From Simiduia curdlanivorans (lineage in GTDB: Bacteria; Pseudomonadota; Gammaproteobacteria; Pseudomonadales; Cellvibrionaceae), in contig NZ_JAUFQG010000004.1 of NCBI RefSeq assembly GCF_030409605.1, positions 2,172,501-2,236,500 on the forward strand: a stretch of DNA of 64,000 nt, written 5' to 3'. The position numbers and the translations under genes are program-made. Below are positions 16,557 to 25,390 of this stretch, one piece after another; position 1 is the first letter of the stretch; each line of letters starts with the position of its first letter. A model generated the notes under the pieces. The model worked only from the letters and a program-made list of their open reading frames with translations, did no database searches and had not been told where the DNA came from.

Positions 16557-17288
16557 TTAAAGCCAGGCGCGAATGAATAGCAGCGCGCCGGTGCACATCA
16601 AAATAACGTAAATTAACCGACGAAAGGTCAGCTCGGACACGCGGTGGTGTAAATACTCGCCCGCTAATACGCCAACCACCAACAGCGGCAGGTACATGAG
16701 CAGTTTCGGCCACACTGGGGTGAGCGCGCCTTGGTAGAGAAATATCGCGCTCAACAAACTGTTGAGTGAAAACCAAACCGCGAGCAGGGTGGCGCGCATT
16801 TGGCCTTTGTCTATTTTCGATCCCGCCAGCGAGAACACCAGCAGTGGGCCACCGGAGGCGAACAAACCGTGGGTGATACCGGCGCCGGCGATGAGGAGTT
16901 GATTGAGCCAGCGCGGGTGCGCGTGATCGGTGACCTTGCGCAGGCTTTTGTAAAGCTCACGGGCACCGAAAACCACAATGACTAAGGCAAATATAGCGGC
17001 TAATTCGGCGTTGCCGAGTACCGGCCTTAACCAAGTACCTGCGATAGTGCCGAGCAGCATCAGTGGCGCGATGATTTTAAGCAGCAGTGGCCATTGAATG
17101 TGGCGGCGGTGTTTGTACACCAAATAGCCAGACATAAATATATTCAATGGCACGAGCACAGGCAGCAAATCGGCGATGGGCATGATCAGCGCACCCAAGG
17201 ACACGGCGATAACAATGGAACCAAAACCGGTAATGGCTTCGAGGGTATAGCTAAGTAGAATAAATAAGCCGAGGAGAAACCATTGCAT
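16557..17288 (-). CDS. TauE/SafE-family (TSUP) membrane permease
   Basis: 243 residues with about eight hydrophobic helices and the TSUP features GFGSIVIAVSLGALIMP near the start and AGAGITHGLFASGGPLLVFSL in the middle. TSUP proteins export small sulfur-containing or organic anions. It is the last gene of a tight minus-strand operon (1 bp after the SDR gene), so it may export an acidic product of that pathway. The substrate cannot be read from sequence. Confidence 0.85.
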   Translation of the reverse strand: MQWFLLGLFILLSYTLEAITGFGSIVIAVSLGALIMPIADLLPVLVPLNIFMSGYLVYKHRRHIQWPLLLKIIAPLMLLGTIAGTWLRPVLGNAELAAIFALVIVVFGARELYKSLRKVTDHAHPRWLNQLLIAGAGITHGLFASGGPLLVFSLAGSKIDKGQMRATLLAVWFSLNSLLSAIFLYQGALTPVWPKLLMYLPLLVVGVLAGEYLHHRVSELTFRRLIYVILMCTGALLFIRAWL

Positions 17289-17289
17289 A

Positions 17290-18114
17290 TTAGGGCTGCG
17301 CTATCAGTGATTTTTTGTGGTTGAGTTCAGAGGCAAATTTTTGACTCATACGCTTGAGGAAAAAGCCTGGCGCCAGTTTATACAGCAAACTGGCAAACCA
17401 GGTAAATTTATCGGGAAATAGCCGCTCCAGATTCTTATCCATCGCGTCAATAATTTTCCCCGCCATCCAATCGGGGCTGCGCATATTGCCAATCATAGAA
17501 CGCGCATGGGTAGCCGGTTTACCATCGAAACCCAAGGCGTTCTGCTCAATAGGTGTATCGAGAAAAGACGGGTAAACCATGAGTACAGAAACGCCGTCAC
17601 CGCGCACCTCACAGCGCAGGGTTTCAAAAAATTGATGCAAAGCACTCTTCGCGGCACAGTAGCCGGCGCGCCCCAACACCGGCATCCAGCCGGCCATGGA
17701 GCTAATGTTAATGATCTTACCTCGGCTCTGCTGCAAGAGTGGTAAGCAGGCCAGGGCTATTTCCACCGGGGCTTGGTAATCCACGGCCATGACCTTTCGA
17801 ATCACCGCCGGTTGTGTATGTTCGGCTAAGGAGCGATGGGTGATGCCAGCATTATTGATCAAGCAGTCCAAGCGGCCCATCTTGTTTTGCGTTTGCTCGA
17901 CCAGTGTTTCAATGTCGGCGGCTTGGGTGATATCCATGCTCACGCACAGCACACGGGTTTTACCCTGTAAACTTTTCTCCCGCGCCTGCAACAGTTCGGA
18001 ATTGAGATCGACCAGTACAAGGGCATAGTTTTTTTGACACAATTGCTCGGCCAGTGCCCAGCCCAAGCCGCTGGCAGCGCCTGTTATTAGGGCAACGGGT
18101 TGTGTGCAATTCAT
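17290..18114 (-). CDS. short-chain dehydrogenase/reductase (SDR)
   Basis: Classical SDR of 274 residues. The nucleotide-binding TGAASGLG motif is near residue 12, NNAG follows the fourth strand, and the catalytic Ser/Tyr/Lys are in INISSMAG and YCAAK. The C-terminal extension (FPDKFTWFASLLYKLAPGFFLKRM) resembles SDRs acting on lipophilic substrates near membranes. It lies 4 bp after the epimerase gene within the monooxygenase operon. It probably oxidises or reduces an alcohol/ketone made by the flavin monooxygenase. Confidence 0.88.
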   Translation of the reverse strand: MNCTQPVALITGAASGLGWALAEQLCQKNYALVLVDLNSELLQAREKSLQGKTRVLCVSMDITQAADIETLVEQTQNKMGRLDCLINNAGITHRSLAEHTQPAVIRKVMAVDYQAPVEIALACLPLLQQSRGKIINISSMAGWMPVLGRAGYCAAKSALHQFFETLRCEVRGDGVSVLMVYPSFLDTPIEQNALGFDGKPATHARSMIGNMRSPDWMAGKIIDAMDKNLERLFPDKFTWFASLLYKLAPGFFLKRMSQKFASELNHKKSLIAQP

Positions 18115-18118
18115 GGGG

Positions 18119-19066
18119 TTATCCTTTCTTTGGTGCGAGCTTTAACGCGTGCTCGGCAAAATACAAAAATGTTTCGCGCGAGGTTTTTTGTAAGTTGCCG
18201 CCAAATTGCGCTTTTAGCGCCTCATTTAATAGCACCGGCCGATAGCGTAGAAAGTTGATTTGCTCTGGGCCATAGCGGGTTAGGCCCAAGGCACTTCCCA
18301 CGCGCAATAAAAACTTCACTAGGCCTGCAGGCAAATTTAACACGGGTTTGTTTAAGGCTGTTGCAATATCTTGAATAGTCATGGCGCCATCGCCGGCCAT
18401 ATTGTATTGGCCCACCTTTTCTTCGCGCAGGCCTTGCTCTATCAATGCGATCACGTCTTGATCCCAAATAAAAACAAAAGGCGAGGGCGAGCCAGAAATG
18501 GCGAGCAGCCGTTTACCGGTAAACAGTTGGGTAATTAAATTATTGGTATCGCTGCCCAGCACTGTACCGGGTCGAAATATTAATTGGTTTAAACTGGGGT
18601 GGGTTTTGCGGTAGCCGGCCAATATCTCTTCCACTAAACGCTTATGTGCAGCGTAGGAAAATTCGTCGTTGCCGCGCAGTGGATCGGTTTCCACAATCCA
18701 GTCTGGATTGTCTGCATGGTAGCCGTAGGCTGCGCCTGAACTGGTAACGGTAAGGTGTTTGATGTGGTTGGTCACGCAGGCGTCGAGCAAATTGCGCGTG
18801 CCGTTAACATCGATGTCGTAATCGCGCTGCACATTTTTCGAAGGTTCAACCACGCAGGCTAAATGGATCACATGAGTGATACCTTCTACGGCCATCAGTT
18901 GGCTCAATTGGGGCGAGCGAATGTCTATCACATGAATGGGAAAGTGCGCATCGTTGCGCGGCCGAATGTCTACGCCTATGACGCTGAAGTCGCGACATAA
19001 GCGCTCACCCAGCTGAAAGCCAATGTAGCCAGCAGCGCCGGTAATAAGAATGCGTTTAGTGGGCAA
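18119..19066 (-). CDS. NAD-dependent epimerase/dehydratase family protein (extended SDR)
   Basis: 315 residues with the extended-SDR glycine motif GAAGYIGFQLG at the N terminus and a YAAHK catalytic pair near residue 145. The fold family includes sugar epimerases and 3-beta-hydroxysteroid dehydrogenases. The absence of sugar-biosynthesis neighbours and the presence of a monooxygenase and an SBF transporter favour a hydrophobic, non-sugar substrate. The start overlaps the end of the transporter gene by 11 bp, which indicates co-translation. Confidence 0.85.
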   Translation of the reverse strand: MPTKRILITGAAGYIGFQLGERLCRDFSVIGVDIRPRNDAHFPIHVIDIRSPQLSQLMAVEGITHVIHLACVVEPSKNVQRDYDIDVNGTRNLLDACVTNHIKHLTVTSSGAAYGYHADNPDWIVETDPLRGNDEFSYAAHKRLVEEILAGYRKTHPSLNQLIFRPGTVLGSDTNNLITQLFTGKRLLAISGSPSPFVFIWDQDVIALIEQGLREEKVGQYNMAGDGAMTIQDIATALNKPVLNLPAGLVKFLLRVGSALGLTRYGPEQINFLRYRPVLLNEALKAQFGGNLQKTSRETFLYFAEHALKLAPKKG

Positions 19067-19961
19067 AAGCTGTCTCCTGCTTGGCTGATCGACTCCAATA
19101 GGTTGCCAGTAAACCGCCGCTGACTAGGTGCCAAATGCCCCAGAAGGCTGCAACCACCAACATGTTGGATTGATCGGGAAAAAAGGTGAATAGAATAACT
19201 AAGGCAAGGCCTGAATTTTGGATGCCAACTTCCAAGGTAACCGCACGCGTGTCTGGCTCGGTAAGCCGACCTAGTTTAGCGGCAATAAAGCCAAGACCTA
19301 AGGCAAAGGTGTTGTGCGCAATAACCAGCACCGTAAGGAGGCCCATGTGTGAAATCAAAGCTTGTAAATTTTTCCCACAGGCAATGGCGACAAATACCAG
19401 TAGCGCACCAATGGAAAACAAACGAAAAGGTTGTTCGCTTTTTTTGACTAGCAGGGGAAAAAACTTACCGCACAACATGCCCGCAATAAGCGGCAGTATT
19501 AACACGAAAATAAAAAGATTCACCATTTGCAAGGGGTCTAAGGCAATGGTTTGCAATAAGGGTTTTGTGTTCGGGTTTAGGCTGGCGTAGAAGGCAAAGT
19601 TAAAGGGTGTTAACAGCACTGCCGCAACACTGGAAACGGCGGTCATGCTCACCGATACCGCTAAGTTGCCGCGCGCAATAAAGGTCATGATGTTAGAAAA
19701 AGTACCGCCTGGGCAGGCGGCCACTAGCATCATACCCAGCGCCATGGTCGGCTCCATATCCACGGCCCAAGTGGCGGCGCAGGTAAAGGCGGGGAGCAGC
19801 ATAAATTGCGCGATTAAGCCGGTCATGGGTGCTTTTGGCGCGCGCACTATACGGCTGAAATCTTCGACTTTTAGGGTCAGTGACACACCAAAAATCATCA
19901 GTGCCAAAATGCCATTAAGCAGCAGTAGTTGGTCAGCGCCGAAGCTGACTTCGCTAGCCAT
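19056..19961 (-). CDS. bile acid:sodium symporter (SBF) family transporter
   Basis: 301 residues, nine to ten hydrophobic helices, with the family's CPGGTFSNIMTFIARGNLAVSVSMT crossover region and LEVGIQNSGLALVI. SBF-family proteins import bile acids or other organic anions together with sodium. The stop overlaps the epimerase start, and its first base coincides with the last base of the monooxygenase gene. Likely uptake protein of this operon; the substrate is unknown. Confidence 0.88.
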   Translation of the reverse strand: MASEVSFGADQLLLLNGILALMIFGVSLTLKVEDFSRIVRAPKAPMTGLIAQFMLLPAFTCAATWAVDMEPTMALGMMLVAACPGGTFSNIMTFIARGNLAVSVSMTAVSSVAAVLLTPFNFAFYASLNPNTKPLLQTIALDPLQMVNLFIFVLILPLIAGMLCGKFFPLLVKKSEQPFRLFSIGALLVFVAIACGKNLQALISHMGLLTVLVIAHNTFALGLGFIAAKLGRLTEPDTRAVTLEVGIQNSGLALVILFTFFPDQSNMLVVAAFWGIWHLVSGGLLATYWSRSAKQETAFAH

Positions 19962-21319
19962 TAATGTTGACCTGCCAATGATGCGTGTGCATCTTGCTTG
20001 GGCAGTTGGTGCTCTGGCCAGTCCGCTTTTAGCGCATTAGTGTGGGCAATAACGGCGTTGCGATAGGTGGTTTTATCCACATAATAGGCCATGCGTTCTA
20101 GTTCAAGGTAGGCGTAGCCTCCGTCGGCGCGCTGCCCGGCTTTTTCTTGCACGGTTTGCGCGAGCGCTTTAGCACTATTGCTGCCATGCTGTTGCTGGGC
20201 GATGTACAGCGCTACCATCTCGGCCTGTTCGTCTCGCCCTTGCCAACCTAAACCTGTGGCTTCCACCATACCCATCATGAATAAATTTTTGTGCTCTGGG
20301 TGAAACACATTTAAATACAGCGAGGGCGCCATGCCCTGCCAATTTAATTCGTCGCGGGCGATGAAGGGGTAATCTAATTGGTAGCCCGTGGCCTGCAAAA
20401 TCATATCGTATTCACGGCTTTCGCCATCGGCGAATGTGACGGTTTTACCTTCTACTCGAACAATATCTTTGCGCGGGTAGATATCGCCATGGCCAAGGTG
20501 ATGCAGAATCAGCGAGTTGATCACCGGGTGCGATTCATACATGCGGTAATCTGGGTCTGGCAAGCCGTATTGGCTGGGTTTGCCCATGATCATGCGAATT
20601 AAAAAGGCATCGATAATTTGCTTGAGCCTACGCGGTAATTTGATCGCACCACCGAGCGTATCGGAAGGCTTACCCATGATAAATTTAGGTAAGAAATAAT
20701 AGCCGCGGCGCACACTCATATCGATATTTTTGGCAAAGTGCACAGCGTCGATGGCAATGTCGCAAGCGCTGTTACCACAGCCCTGAATCAGCACGCGCTT
20801 GCCCTTAAATTGCTCGGGCGATTTATAGTGGCTCGAGTGAATTAACTCACCGTCGAATTTTCCGGGTAGCGCGACGGTGTTAGGTTTGTGCAAGGTGCCG
20901 TTGGCAATGAGCAGGCCCTTGAACTGCCGCGTTTGTTGCACGCCGTTTTTTTCCGTGGTGATGGCCCAACCCTGGTCATTGGGTTCGCAGTGAATGACTT
21001 TGGTGGAAAATTCATAGTGCCCATAAAGATCGAACGCCTTGGCGTAATCTTTAAAGTAAGCGCACAGCTCGTCGTGCCGCGGAAAGGTGGCTACACCCGC
21101 TCTCATCGGAAAGGCGCTGAACTCGGTCATGTGCTTGGAGCTGATTAAGTGCGCGGTGTGGTACATGGTAGAGTGCGGGTTGTCGATGTCCCACAGGCCG
21201 CCTACGTCGCTGTGCAGCTCGAAGCCGGTAAAGGCAATGCCGTATTGTTTAAGTTGCCGTGCGGTGCACAAACCCATGGGGCCTGCGCCAATAATCGCGT
21301 AGTGTTGTTGGCTCTGCAT
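19961..21319 (-). CDS. flavin-containing monooxygenase
   Basis: 452-residue FAD/NADPH enzyme that inserts one oxygen atom into N, S or ketone substrates. FAD motif GAGPMG near residue 11; FMO fingerprint FDGELIHSSHYK (FxGxxxHxxxY) near 155; NADPH motif GCGNSACDIA near 180; ATGYQ toward the end. It is the first gene of the five-gene operon and is transcribed away from the AraC gene. The FMO/SDR/AraC combination resembles the mymA operon of mycobacteria, but the real substrate is unknown. Confidence 0.9.
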   Translation of the reverse strand: MQSQQHYAIIGAGPMGLCTARQLKQYGIAFTGFELHSDVGGLWDIDNPHSTMYHTAHLISSKHMTEFSAFPMRAGVATFPRHDELCAYFKDYAKAFDLYGHYEFSTKVIHCEPNDQGWAITTEKNGVQQTRQFKGLLIANGTLHKPNTVALPGKFDGELIHSSHYKSPEQFKGKRVLIQGCGNSACDIAIDAVHFAKNIDMSVRRGYYFLPKFIMGKPSDTLGGAIKLPRRLKQIIDAFLIRMIMGKPSQYGLPDPDYRMYESHPVINSLILHHLGHGDIYPRKDIVRVEGKTVTFADGESREYDMILQATGYQLDYPFIARDELNWQGMAPSLYLNVFHPEHKNLFMMGMVEATGLGWQGRDEQAEMVALYIAQQQHGSNSAKALAQTVQEKAGQRADGGYAYLELERMAYYVDKTTYRNAVIAHTNALKADWPEHQLPKQDAHASLAGQH

Positions 21320-21471
21320 CGTTACTCCGGTTTGTGCGCAATCATTCGTTATTATTAGCCTAGGTGGCTGGTTTGTAGGTAGCCTTGAATATACCTATGT
21401 AAGTACCCACTCGGTGACATCCTATACTAGGTAGCTGATGCGCCTGTGACTGGAGCCGTTTGAGACCAATA

Positions 21472-21488
21472 ATGTCCAGACGGGACAT
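21472..21488. promoter_or_regulatory. inverted repeat between araC-type gene and the FMO operon
   Basis: ATGTCC-AGACG-GGACAT is a perfect 6-bp dyad with a 5-base centre in the divergent gap. It is a candidate operator for the AraC-family protein or for a second regulator. Confidence 0.4.
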
Positions 21489-21531
21489 AGGCCAGGGCGC
21501 AGGCGGTCGCAGCGATTAAAATGAATCAGCT

Positions 21532-21602
21532 ATAAAAATAGAATTACCTTTAAAAATAGAACCACCATTTAAAAATAGAACCACCTTAAAAATAGAGCCA
21601 CT
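21532..21602 (+). repeat. four imperfect ~18-bp repeats in the araC leader
   Basis: The motif TAAAAATAGAACCACC occurs four times in a row (with GAATTACC and GAGCCACT variants), ending about ten bases before the ATG at 21613. On the transcript it would be an A-rich leader just before the ribosome site (AAGGG). Confidence 0.75.
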
Positions 21603-21612
21603 AAGGGCAAGC

Positions 21613-22578
21613 ATGGAACTGACGGTCACTATTCACTTCACTCGCGCTATTCTCAAGACCTTAGAGGCCCAAGCGACGCAGCTTCCAGCCGAGGTACAGG
21701 CTTGGCTGGAGGCGCATAAAGGCCATGAGCGCCTGCCTTTGTCGGCCCTAGACACGCTTTGGCAGACTTGTGTGTCAGCGAGTGCCGACCCTTTATTTGG
21801 CTTGCGCGCCGGCCTCAATGTGCAGCCGGGCAACTTAGATGTGGTGGGTTTCCTGTTAATGAGCTGCGAAACCCTCGAAGACGCACTCGATGCCTTGATC
21901 GATTACCATCGCATCGTCGGCGAGGGCGGCGATTTCACCTTTACTCAACAAGCTGGCGAATGCCGGCTTATCTATGCACCCCATTACGATACCTGCCGAG
22001 ATCAGCGGGTCTCCGCGGTCATGGGCTCCACCTTAGCAGTTACTCGATGGCTCACGGGTGGGGCTTTTAGCGCCAAAAGGGTGTCTTTTGCGCACCCGGC
22101 GCCCGACGGCTGCGACAGCGCTGAGGCGTTGATGGGCTGTCCCGTCGCCTATGACCAAGTGGCCGATGTGATGGCCTTCGATGCCGAGTTTTTAAGCCTG
22201 CCGGTAGTACAAGCCAATGCGCAAGTGTTTGAGCGCATGCGCGTGTTGGCCGATGAAGCGTTAGAGCGCTTGAAAGCGAGTAGTTTTTCTCGCAGTGTGG
22301 CCGAACTCATTCGCGCCACGCCCGCGGCGTCGAAAGAAGACATAGCCGAGCAACTCCATATGAGCGGCCGGCATTTAAATCGCAAGTTAGGGCTAGAGGG
22401 GGGGAGCTTCAAGCTGCTACAAGACAATGTGCGCTGTCAACTTGCCGAACAGCAAATTGACGCCGGAGTGCACACCATGGATATCGCCGAACAGTTGGGC
22501 TTCTCGGATGAACGCAGTTTTGCCAAAGCCTTCAAGCGCTGGCGCGACATGACGCCGGCGCAGTTTAAGGGGCGGTAA
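21613..22578 (+). CDS. AraC-family transcriptional regulator (VirS/OruR-like layout)
   Basis: 321 residues. Residues ~15-200 look like the 'arabinose-binding' N-terminal domain found in VirS, OruR and ArgR-type AraC proteins. The last ~85 residues are the double helix-turn-helix (LHMSGRHLNRKLGLEGGSFK; MDIAEQLGFSDERSFAKAFKRWRDMTPAQFK). It is divergent from the monooxygenase operon and very likely its activator, responding to the operon's substrate. Confidence 0.88.
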   Translation: MELTVTIHFTRAILKTLEAQATQLPAEVQAWLEAHKGHERLPLSALDTLWQTCVSASADPLFGLRAGLNVQPGNLDVVGFLLMSCETLEDALDALIDYHRIVGEGGDFTFTQQAGECRLIYAPHYDTCRDQRVSAVMGSTLAVTRWLTGGAFSAKRVSFAHPAPDGCDSAEALMGCPVAYDQVADVMAFDAEFLSLPVVQANAQVFERMRVLADEALERLKASSFSRSVAELIRATPAASKEDIAEQLHMSGRHLNRKLGLEGGSFKLLQDNVRCQLAEQQIDAGVHTMDIAEQLGFSDERSFAKAFKRWRDMTPAQFKGR

Positions 22579-22595
22579 ACCAGTTCACGGATTGC

Positions 22596-22815
22596 AGCTT
22601 ACAGCTTACAGCTTACAGCTTACAGCTAACAGTTTACAGGAAGGGCGGTGTTGATTTTTTAGCTACAGGCTACAGGGCGGGGGGCCGCCCCCTACAAACT
22701 ACAAGCAAAAGCAAAAGCAAAAGCAAAAGCAAAACGTAGAAAGCGATAGCGGCGGTGAAAATTGGTTGTGGTGTGCTTGTTTTTTCCTGTTAACTGTCAA
22801 CTGTACGCTGTAAAC
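22596..22815. repeat. heptad array D with GC-rich palindromic core
   Basis: CTTACAG is repeated about five times (22599-22639). Then comes GCTACAG twice, a GGCGGGGGGCC ... CCCCCTACAA core at 22674-22697, and five AGCAAA hexamers to 22734. At 22788-22815 heptads AACTGTC/AACTGTA appear, the complement of the run after nirD. The block fills the gap between the AraC and M24 peptidase genes. Confidence 0.88.
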
Positions 22816-22837
22816 TTTTTTTAAAAAGGAAATAATA

Positions 22838-24133
22838 GTGAGCATTTCGAAGCGGCAGTTGTTAAAACTTTCTGCCTTGGCGGCTGTGGCTGCACCTTTG
22901 TCTGGTTTAGTGCGTGCCGATAGTGGCGGTGAGGTGCCTGCTAAACCGGTGGAAAATACGCTAGATGATTTACAGGATATAACCGGCAGTATTGAAAAAA
23001 TTTCTGTGCAAGAGCGGCTTGCTCGCATTGCCAAAGCGCAGCGTTTGATGCGGCAATTTAAAATTGATGCACTGGTCATAGAGCCGGGATCGGCCATGTT
23101 GTACTTCACCGGTATTAGTTGGTGGCGCAGCGAGCGCTTAACGGCGGTGATCATTCCGCGCGAGGGCGACATCGCCATTGTCACGCCTTTTTTTGAAGAG
23201 CCCAGTGTGCGCGAGTCGATGAGCTTTGGCGATGATGTGCGCACTTGGCACGAACATGAAAATCCCTTCGCGTTGATATCCGGCATTCTGAAAGATAGAG
23301 GCATTCGCAATGGCCGCATAGGCGTGGAAGCGACGGTGCGCTATTTTGTGGTGCAAGGGTTACAGCAAGCCGTCTCGGGCATGGCAATTACCGGCGCGGA
23401 ATCTATTACGCGCGGCTGTCGCATGATGAAAAGCGCCGCCGAAATTGCCCTGATGAAAAAGGCCAATGAAATTACCTTGGCGGCTTACGGCCACGTATAC
23501 CGTCAGCTCGCGGTTGGCATGACGCCTGCCGATGTTAACGGCTTGATGAGTAGCGCTCAGGCAAAACTTGGCGGTAAGGGTATTTGGACCATGGCCTTGT
23601 TCGGCGAGGCCAGCGCCTACCCGCACGGTTCAAACAAACCTCACGTGATTGAAGAGGGGCAAATAGTCTTGATGGACTGCGGTTGTTCGGTAGAGGGCTA
23701 CCAATCGGATATTTCGCGCACCTTCGTGTTTGGCGAGCCGAGTACTGAGCAGAAAAAAGTGTGGAACCTTGTGCGCAAAGGCCAGAGCATTGCATTCGAA
23801 GCCGCGAAGCTAGGTCAGCACGCGGGTGTAGTGGATGACGCGGTGCGTAAATTTTATGAGCAAGAAGGCTTTGGCCCCAACTACAAGTTGCCGGGCTTAA
23901 GCCATCGCACTGGGCACGGTATTGGTATGGATGGCCACGAGCCGGTGAACTTTGTGAAAGGCGAACAAACACAGCTATCGCCCGGTATGTGTTTCTCAAA
24001 TGAACCCGGCATTTACCTGCCCGGTAAATTTGGTGTGCGCCTAGAAGATTGTATCTACATGACCAATAAAGGCCCTGCTTGGTTTACGGAACCGCCAGAG
24101 AGTTTAGAAAAGCCTCTCGGTAAATTGGCTTAG
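22838..24133 (+). CDS. M24-family metallopeptidase (Xaa-Pro aminopeptidase-like), exported
   Basis: 431 residues with a pita-bread metallopeptidase domain. Metal ligands are visible: two Asp in LMDCGCSVEGYQSDISRT (about 276-287), His in RTGHGIGMDGHE (about 357), and Glu in NEPGIY and RLEDCIY. The first ~27 residues (KRQLLKLSALAAVAAPLSGLVRA) look like a Sec signal peptide; a Tat signal is less likely because only one basic pair is present. The start is GTG, with AAGGAAA ten bases before it. It should trim N-terminal X-Pro peptides or act on dipeptide-like substrates in the periplasm. Confidence 0.87.
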   Translation: MSISKRQLLKLSALAAVAAPLSGLVRADSGGEVPAKPVENTLDDLQDITGSIEKISVQERLARIAKAQRLMRQFKIDALVIEPGSAMLYFTGISWWRSERLTAVIIPREGDIAIVTPFFEEPSVRESMSFGDDVRTWHEHENPFALISGILKDRGIRNGRIGVEATVRYFVVQGLQQAVSGMAITGAESITRGCRMMKSAAEIALMKKANEITLAAYGHVYRQLAVGMTPADVNGLMSSAQAKLGGKGIWTMALFGEASAYPHGSNKPHVIEEGQIVLMDCGCSVEGYQSDISRTFVFGEPSTEQKKVWNLVRKGQSIAFEAAKLGQHAGVVDDAVRKFYEQEGFGPNYKLPGLSHRTGHGIGMDGHEPVNFVKGEQTQLSPGMCFSNEPGIYLPGKFGVRLEDCIYMTNKGPAWFTEPPESLEKPLGKLA

Positions 24134-24173
24134 GTTTATGTACAAACTGACCTCATTTAGCTGAGTAATACGT

Positions 24174-24491
24174 ATGAACTGGATGATTCTTTTTGTCGCG
24201 GGTTTATTCGAGATAGCCTGGGCCGTGGGCCTGAAGTATAGCGAGGGCTTCACAAGATTTTGGCCATCGGTAGCCACTGTGCTGTCATTAGTTGTCAGTT
24301 TTTTGCTGCTTGGGCTGGCGATGAAAAGCTTGCCTGTGGGTACAGCTTACGCCGTGTGGGTGGGTATTGGCGCCGTTGGAACAGCGGTGTTGGGTATTGT
24401 GTTGTTCAACGAATCTACCGAAATGCTCAAACTCGTCAGCCTAGGGTTGATATGCGCCGGGATCGTTGGTCTTAAACTCGCTCACGCGTAA
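24174..24491 (+). CDS. sugE: small multidrug resistance family exporter, Gdx/SugE subtype
   Basis: 105 residues, four membrane helices. WAVGLKYSEGF after helix 1 and GTAYAVWVGIGAVGTAVLG in helix 3 are typical of the SugE/Gdx subgroup, which exports guanidinium and some quaternary ammonium ions. It works as a dual-topology dimer. The 40-bp gap upstream is too short for a guanidine riboswitch, so expression may run on from the peptidase gene. Confidence 0.88.
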   Translation: MNWMILFVAGLFEIAWAVGLKYSEGFTRFWPSVATVLSLVVSFLLLGLAMKSLPVGTAYAVWVGIGAVGTAVLGIVLFNESTEMLKLVSLGLICAGIVGLKLAHA

Positions 24492-24554
24492 GTTATCTGT
24501 TGCAGGCCACTGAATTACCGGTGGCCATTTCCAGTTGTTGAAACAAGTCCAAAT

Positions 24555-24779
24555 TTACACGGTGATCCGCCCTACCATTTGTCTTACCCACGGCGCGACA
24601 ACCGCCACCGTTGGAAAGGCAATTGGCCAGGTTGTGACACAACTTTTAAACCACTGAGCCAAAAAATCTGAGTGAAGCCCTTGTGAAATTACCAGGACGA
24701 AAGCCGATACAATGCAGACCATGATGGCTGAAAGCAGGGCGCTGAAAAGAATGGGCGCGAAGCGTGCGGGTATACGCAT
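24555..24779 (-). CDS. DUF2798-type small membrane protein
   Basis: 74 residues with two hydrophobic helices and a central FLAQWFKSCVTTWPIAFPTVAVVAPWVR segment typical of DUF2798. Function unknown. It lies downstream of the DUF2938 gene on the same strand (38-bp gap) and is probably part of the MerR-controlled unit. Confidence 0.7.
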   Translation of the reverse strand: MRIPARFAPILFSALLSAIMVCIVSAFVLVISQGLHSDFLAQWFKSCVTTWPIAFPTVAVVAPWVRQMVGRITV

Positions 24780-24816
24780 TTCTAATTTCCTATGTCTAGT
24801 TAATGATATTTGGTTT

Positions 24817-25308
24817 TTACAATGAGCCTGTGGCTTGTATGGCCAAGCCGGTTAGGTATAAGCCGACCCCAAAAACGCTGTGCGTGAGTAAACTTTGCAC
24901 CCGAGCAGAGGCTGGGTTTTTTGTTCGGGCGGCGGCAATGCCCGCGCCCATGCCTGGCTGCATCAGTAAAAACGGCGCGGCTACTGTGCCAATGCCAACC
25001 ATAAGCGCGGGCCCAATACTTGGGTTTTGCAGCCAAGCGCGCCCATAGAGAGCAATTAATAGGGCAGCGAATCCGATACCGATAACATAGTGTGCCGTCC
25101 AGCCGATGATGCCTTCAGCCCGTATGGGCGATGTAGTCACAATGGCGTCGTGGCGAAATCGGCCGCGCGCCATATGCCCTAGCCAGCGCCCGACCAAGCC
25201 GTAGTCTGGCACTGGTACGCCGAGCAGTGGTTTTCGTGCAATGCCCCACAGGTCCATGGTCGCGGTGGCGCCAATACCCATCACTACAATGGTTGCTAGA
25301 TTGTTCAT
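24817..25308 (-). CDS. DUF2938-family membrane protein
   Basis: 163 residues with four to five hydrophobic helices and the DUF2938 look (MGIGATATMDLWG, VPDYGLVGRWLGHMARGRF). The frame extends upstream to 25371, but AGAGGT seven bases before the ATG at 25308 decides for the shorter protein. It is divergent from a MerR regulator whose operator sits over its promoter. The role is unknown; regulated pairs like this suggest a stress or detoxification function. Confidence 0.75.
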   Translation of the reverse strand: MNNLATIVVMGIGATATMDLWGIARKPLLGVPVPDYGLVGRWLGHMARGRFRHDAIVTTSPIRAEGIIGWTAHYVIGIGFAALLIALYGRAWLQNPSIGPALMVGIGTVAAPFLLMQPGMGAGIAAARTKNPASARVQSLLTHSVFGVGLYLTGLAIQATGSL

Positions 25309-25350
25309 ATTGATGACCTCTTTGGTTGCGCTTGATTTCGAGTTGATGAA

Positions 25351-25381
25351 AGCGTACAACTTCAAGTCCACTTGAGGTCAA
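25351..25381 (-). promoter_or_regulatory. MerR-type promoter/operator with 19-bp spacer
   Basis: On the minus strand TTGACC (25381-25376) and TACGCT (25356-25351) are separated by 19 bp, the overlong spacing characteristic of MerR-activated promoters. The spacer holds the dyad ACTTCAAGTCCACTTGAGGT (25359-25378, plus-strand reading), close to a SoxR box. It should drive the DUF2938 gene. Confidence 0.78.
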
Positions 25382-25390
25382 GAGGTGTTT

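Noticed and set aside
22838..22920. Tat signal peptide on the M24 peptidase
   Set aside because: Only a single KR pair precedes the hydrophobic stretch, without the SRRxFLK pattern; a Sec signal fits better.
24134..24173. Guanidine riboswitch before the SugE/Gdx gene
   Set aside because: Only 40 bases separate the genes and no ykkC-like structure is visible.
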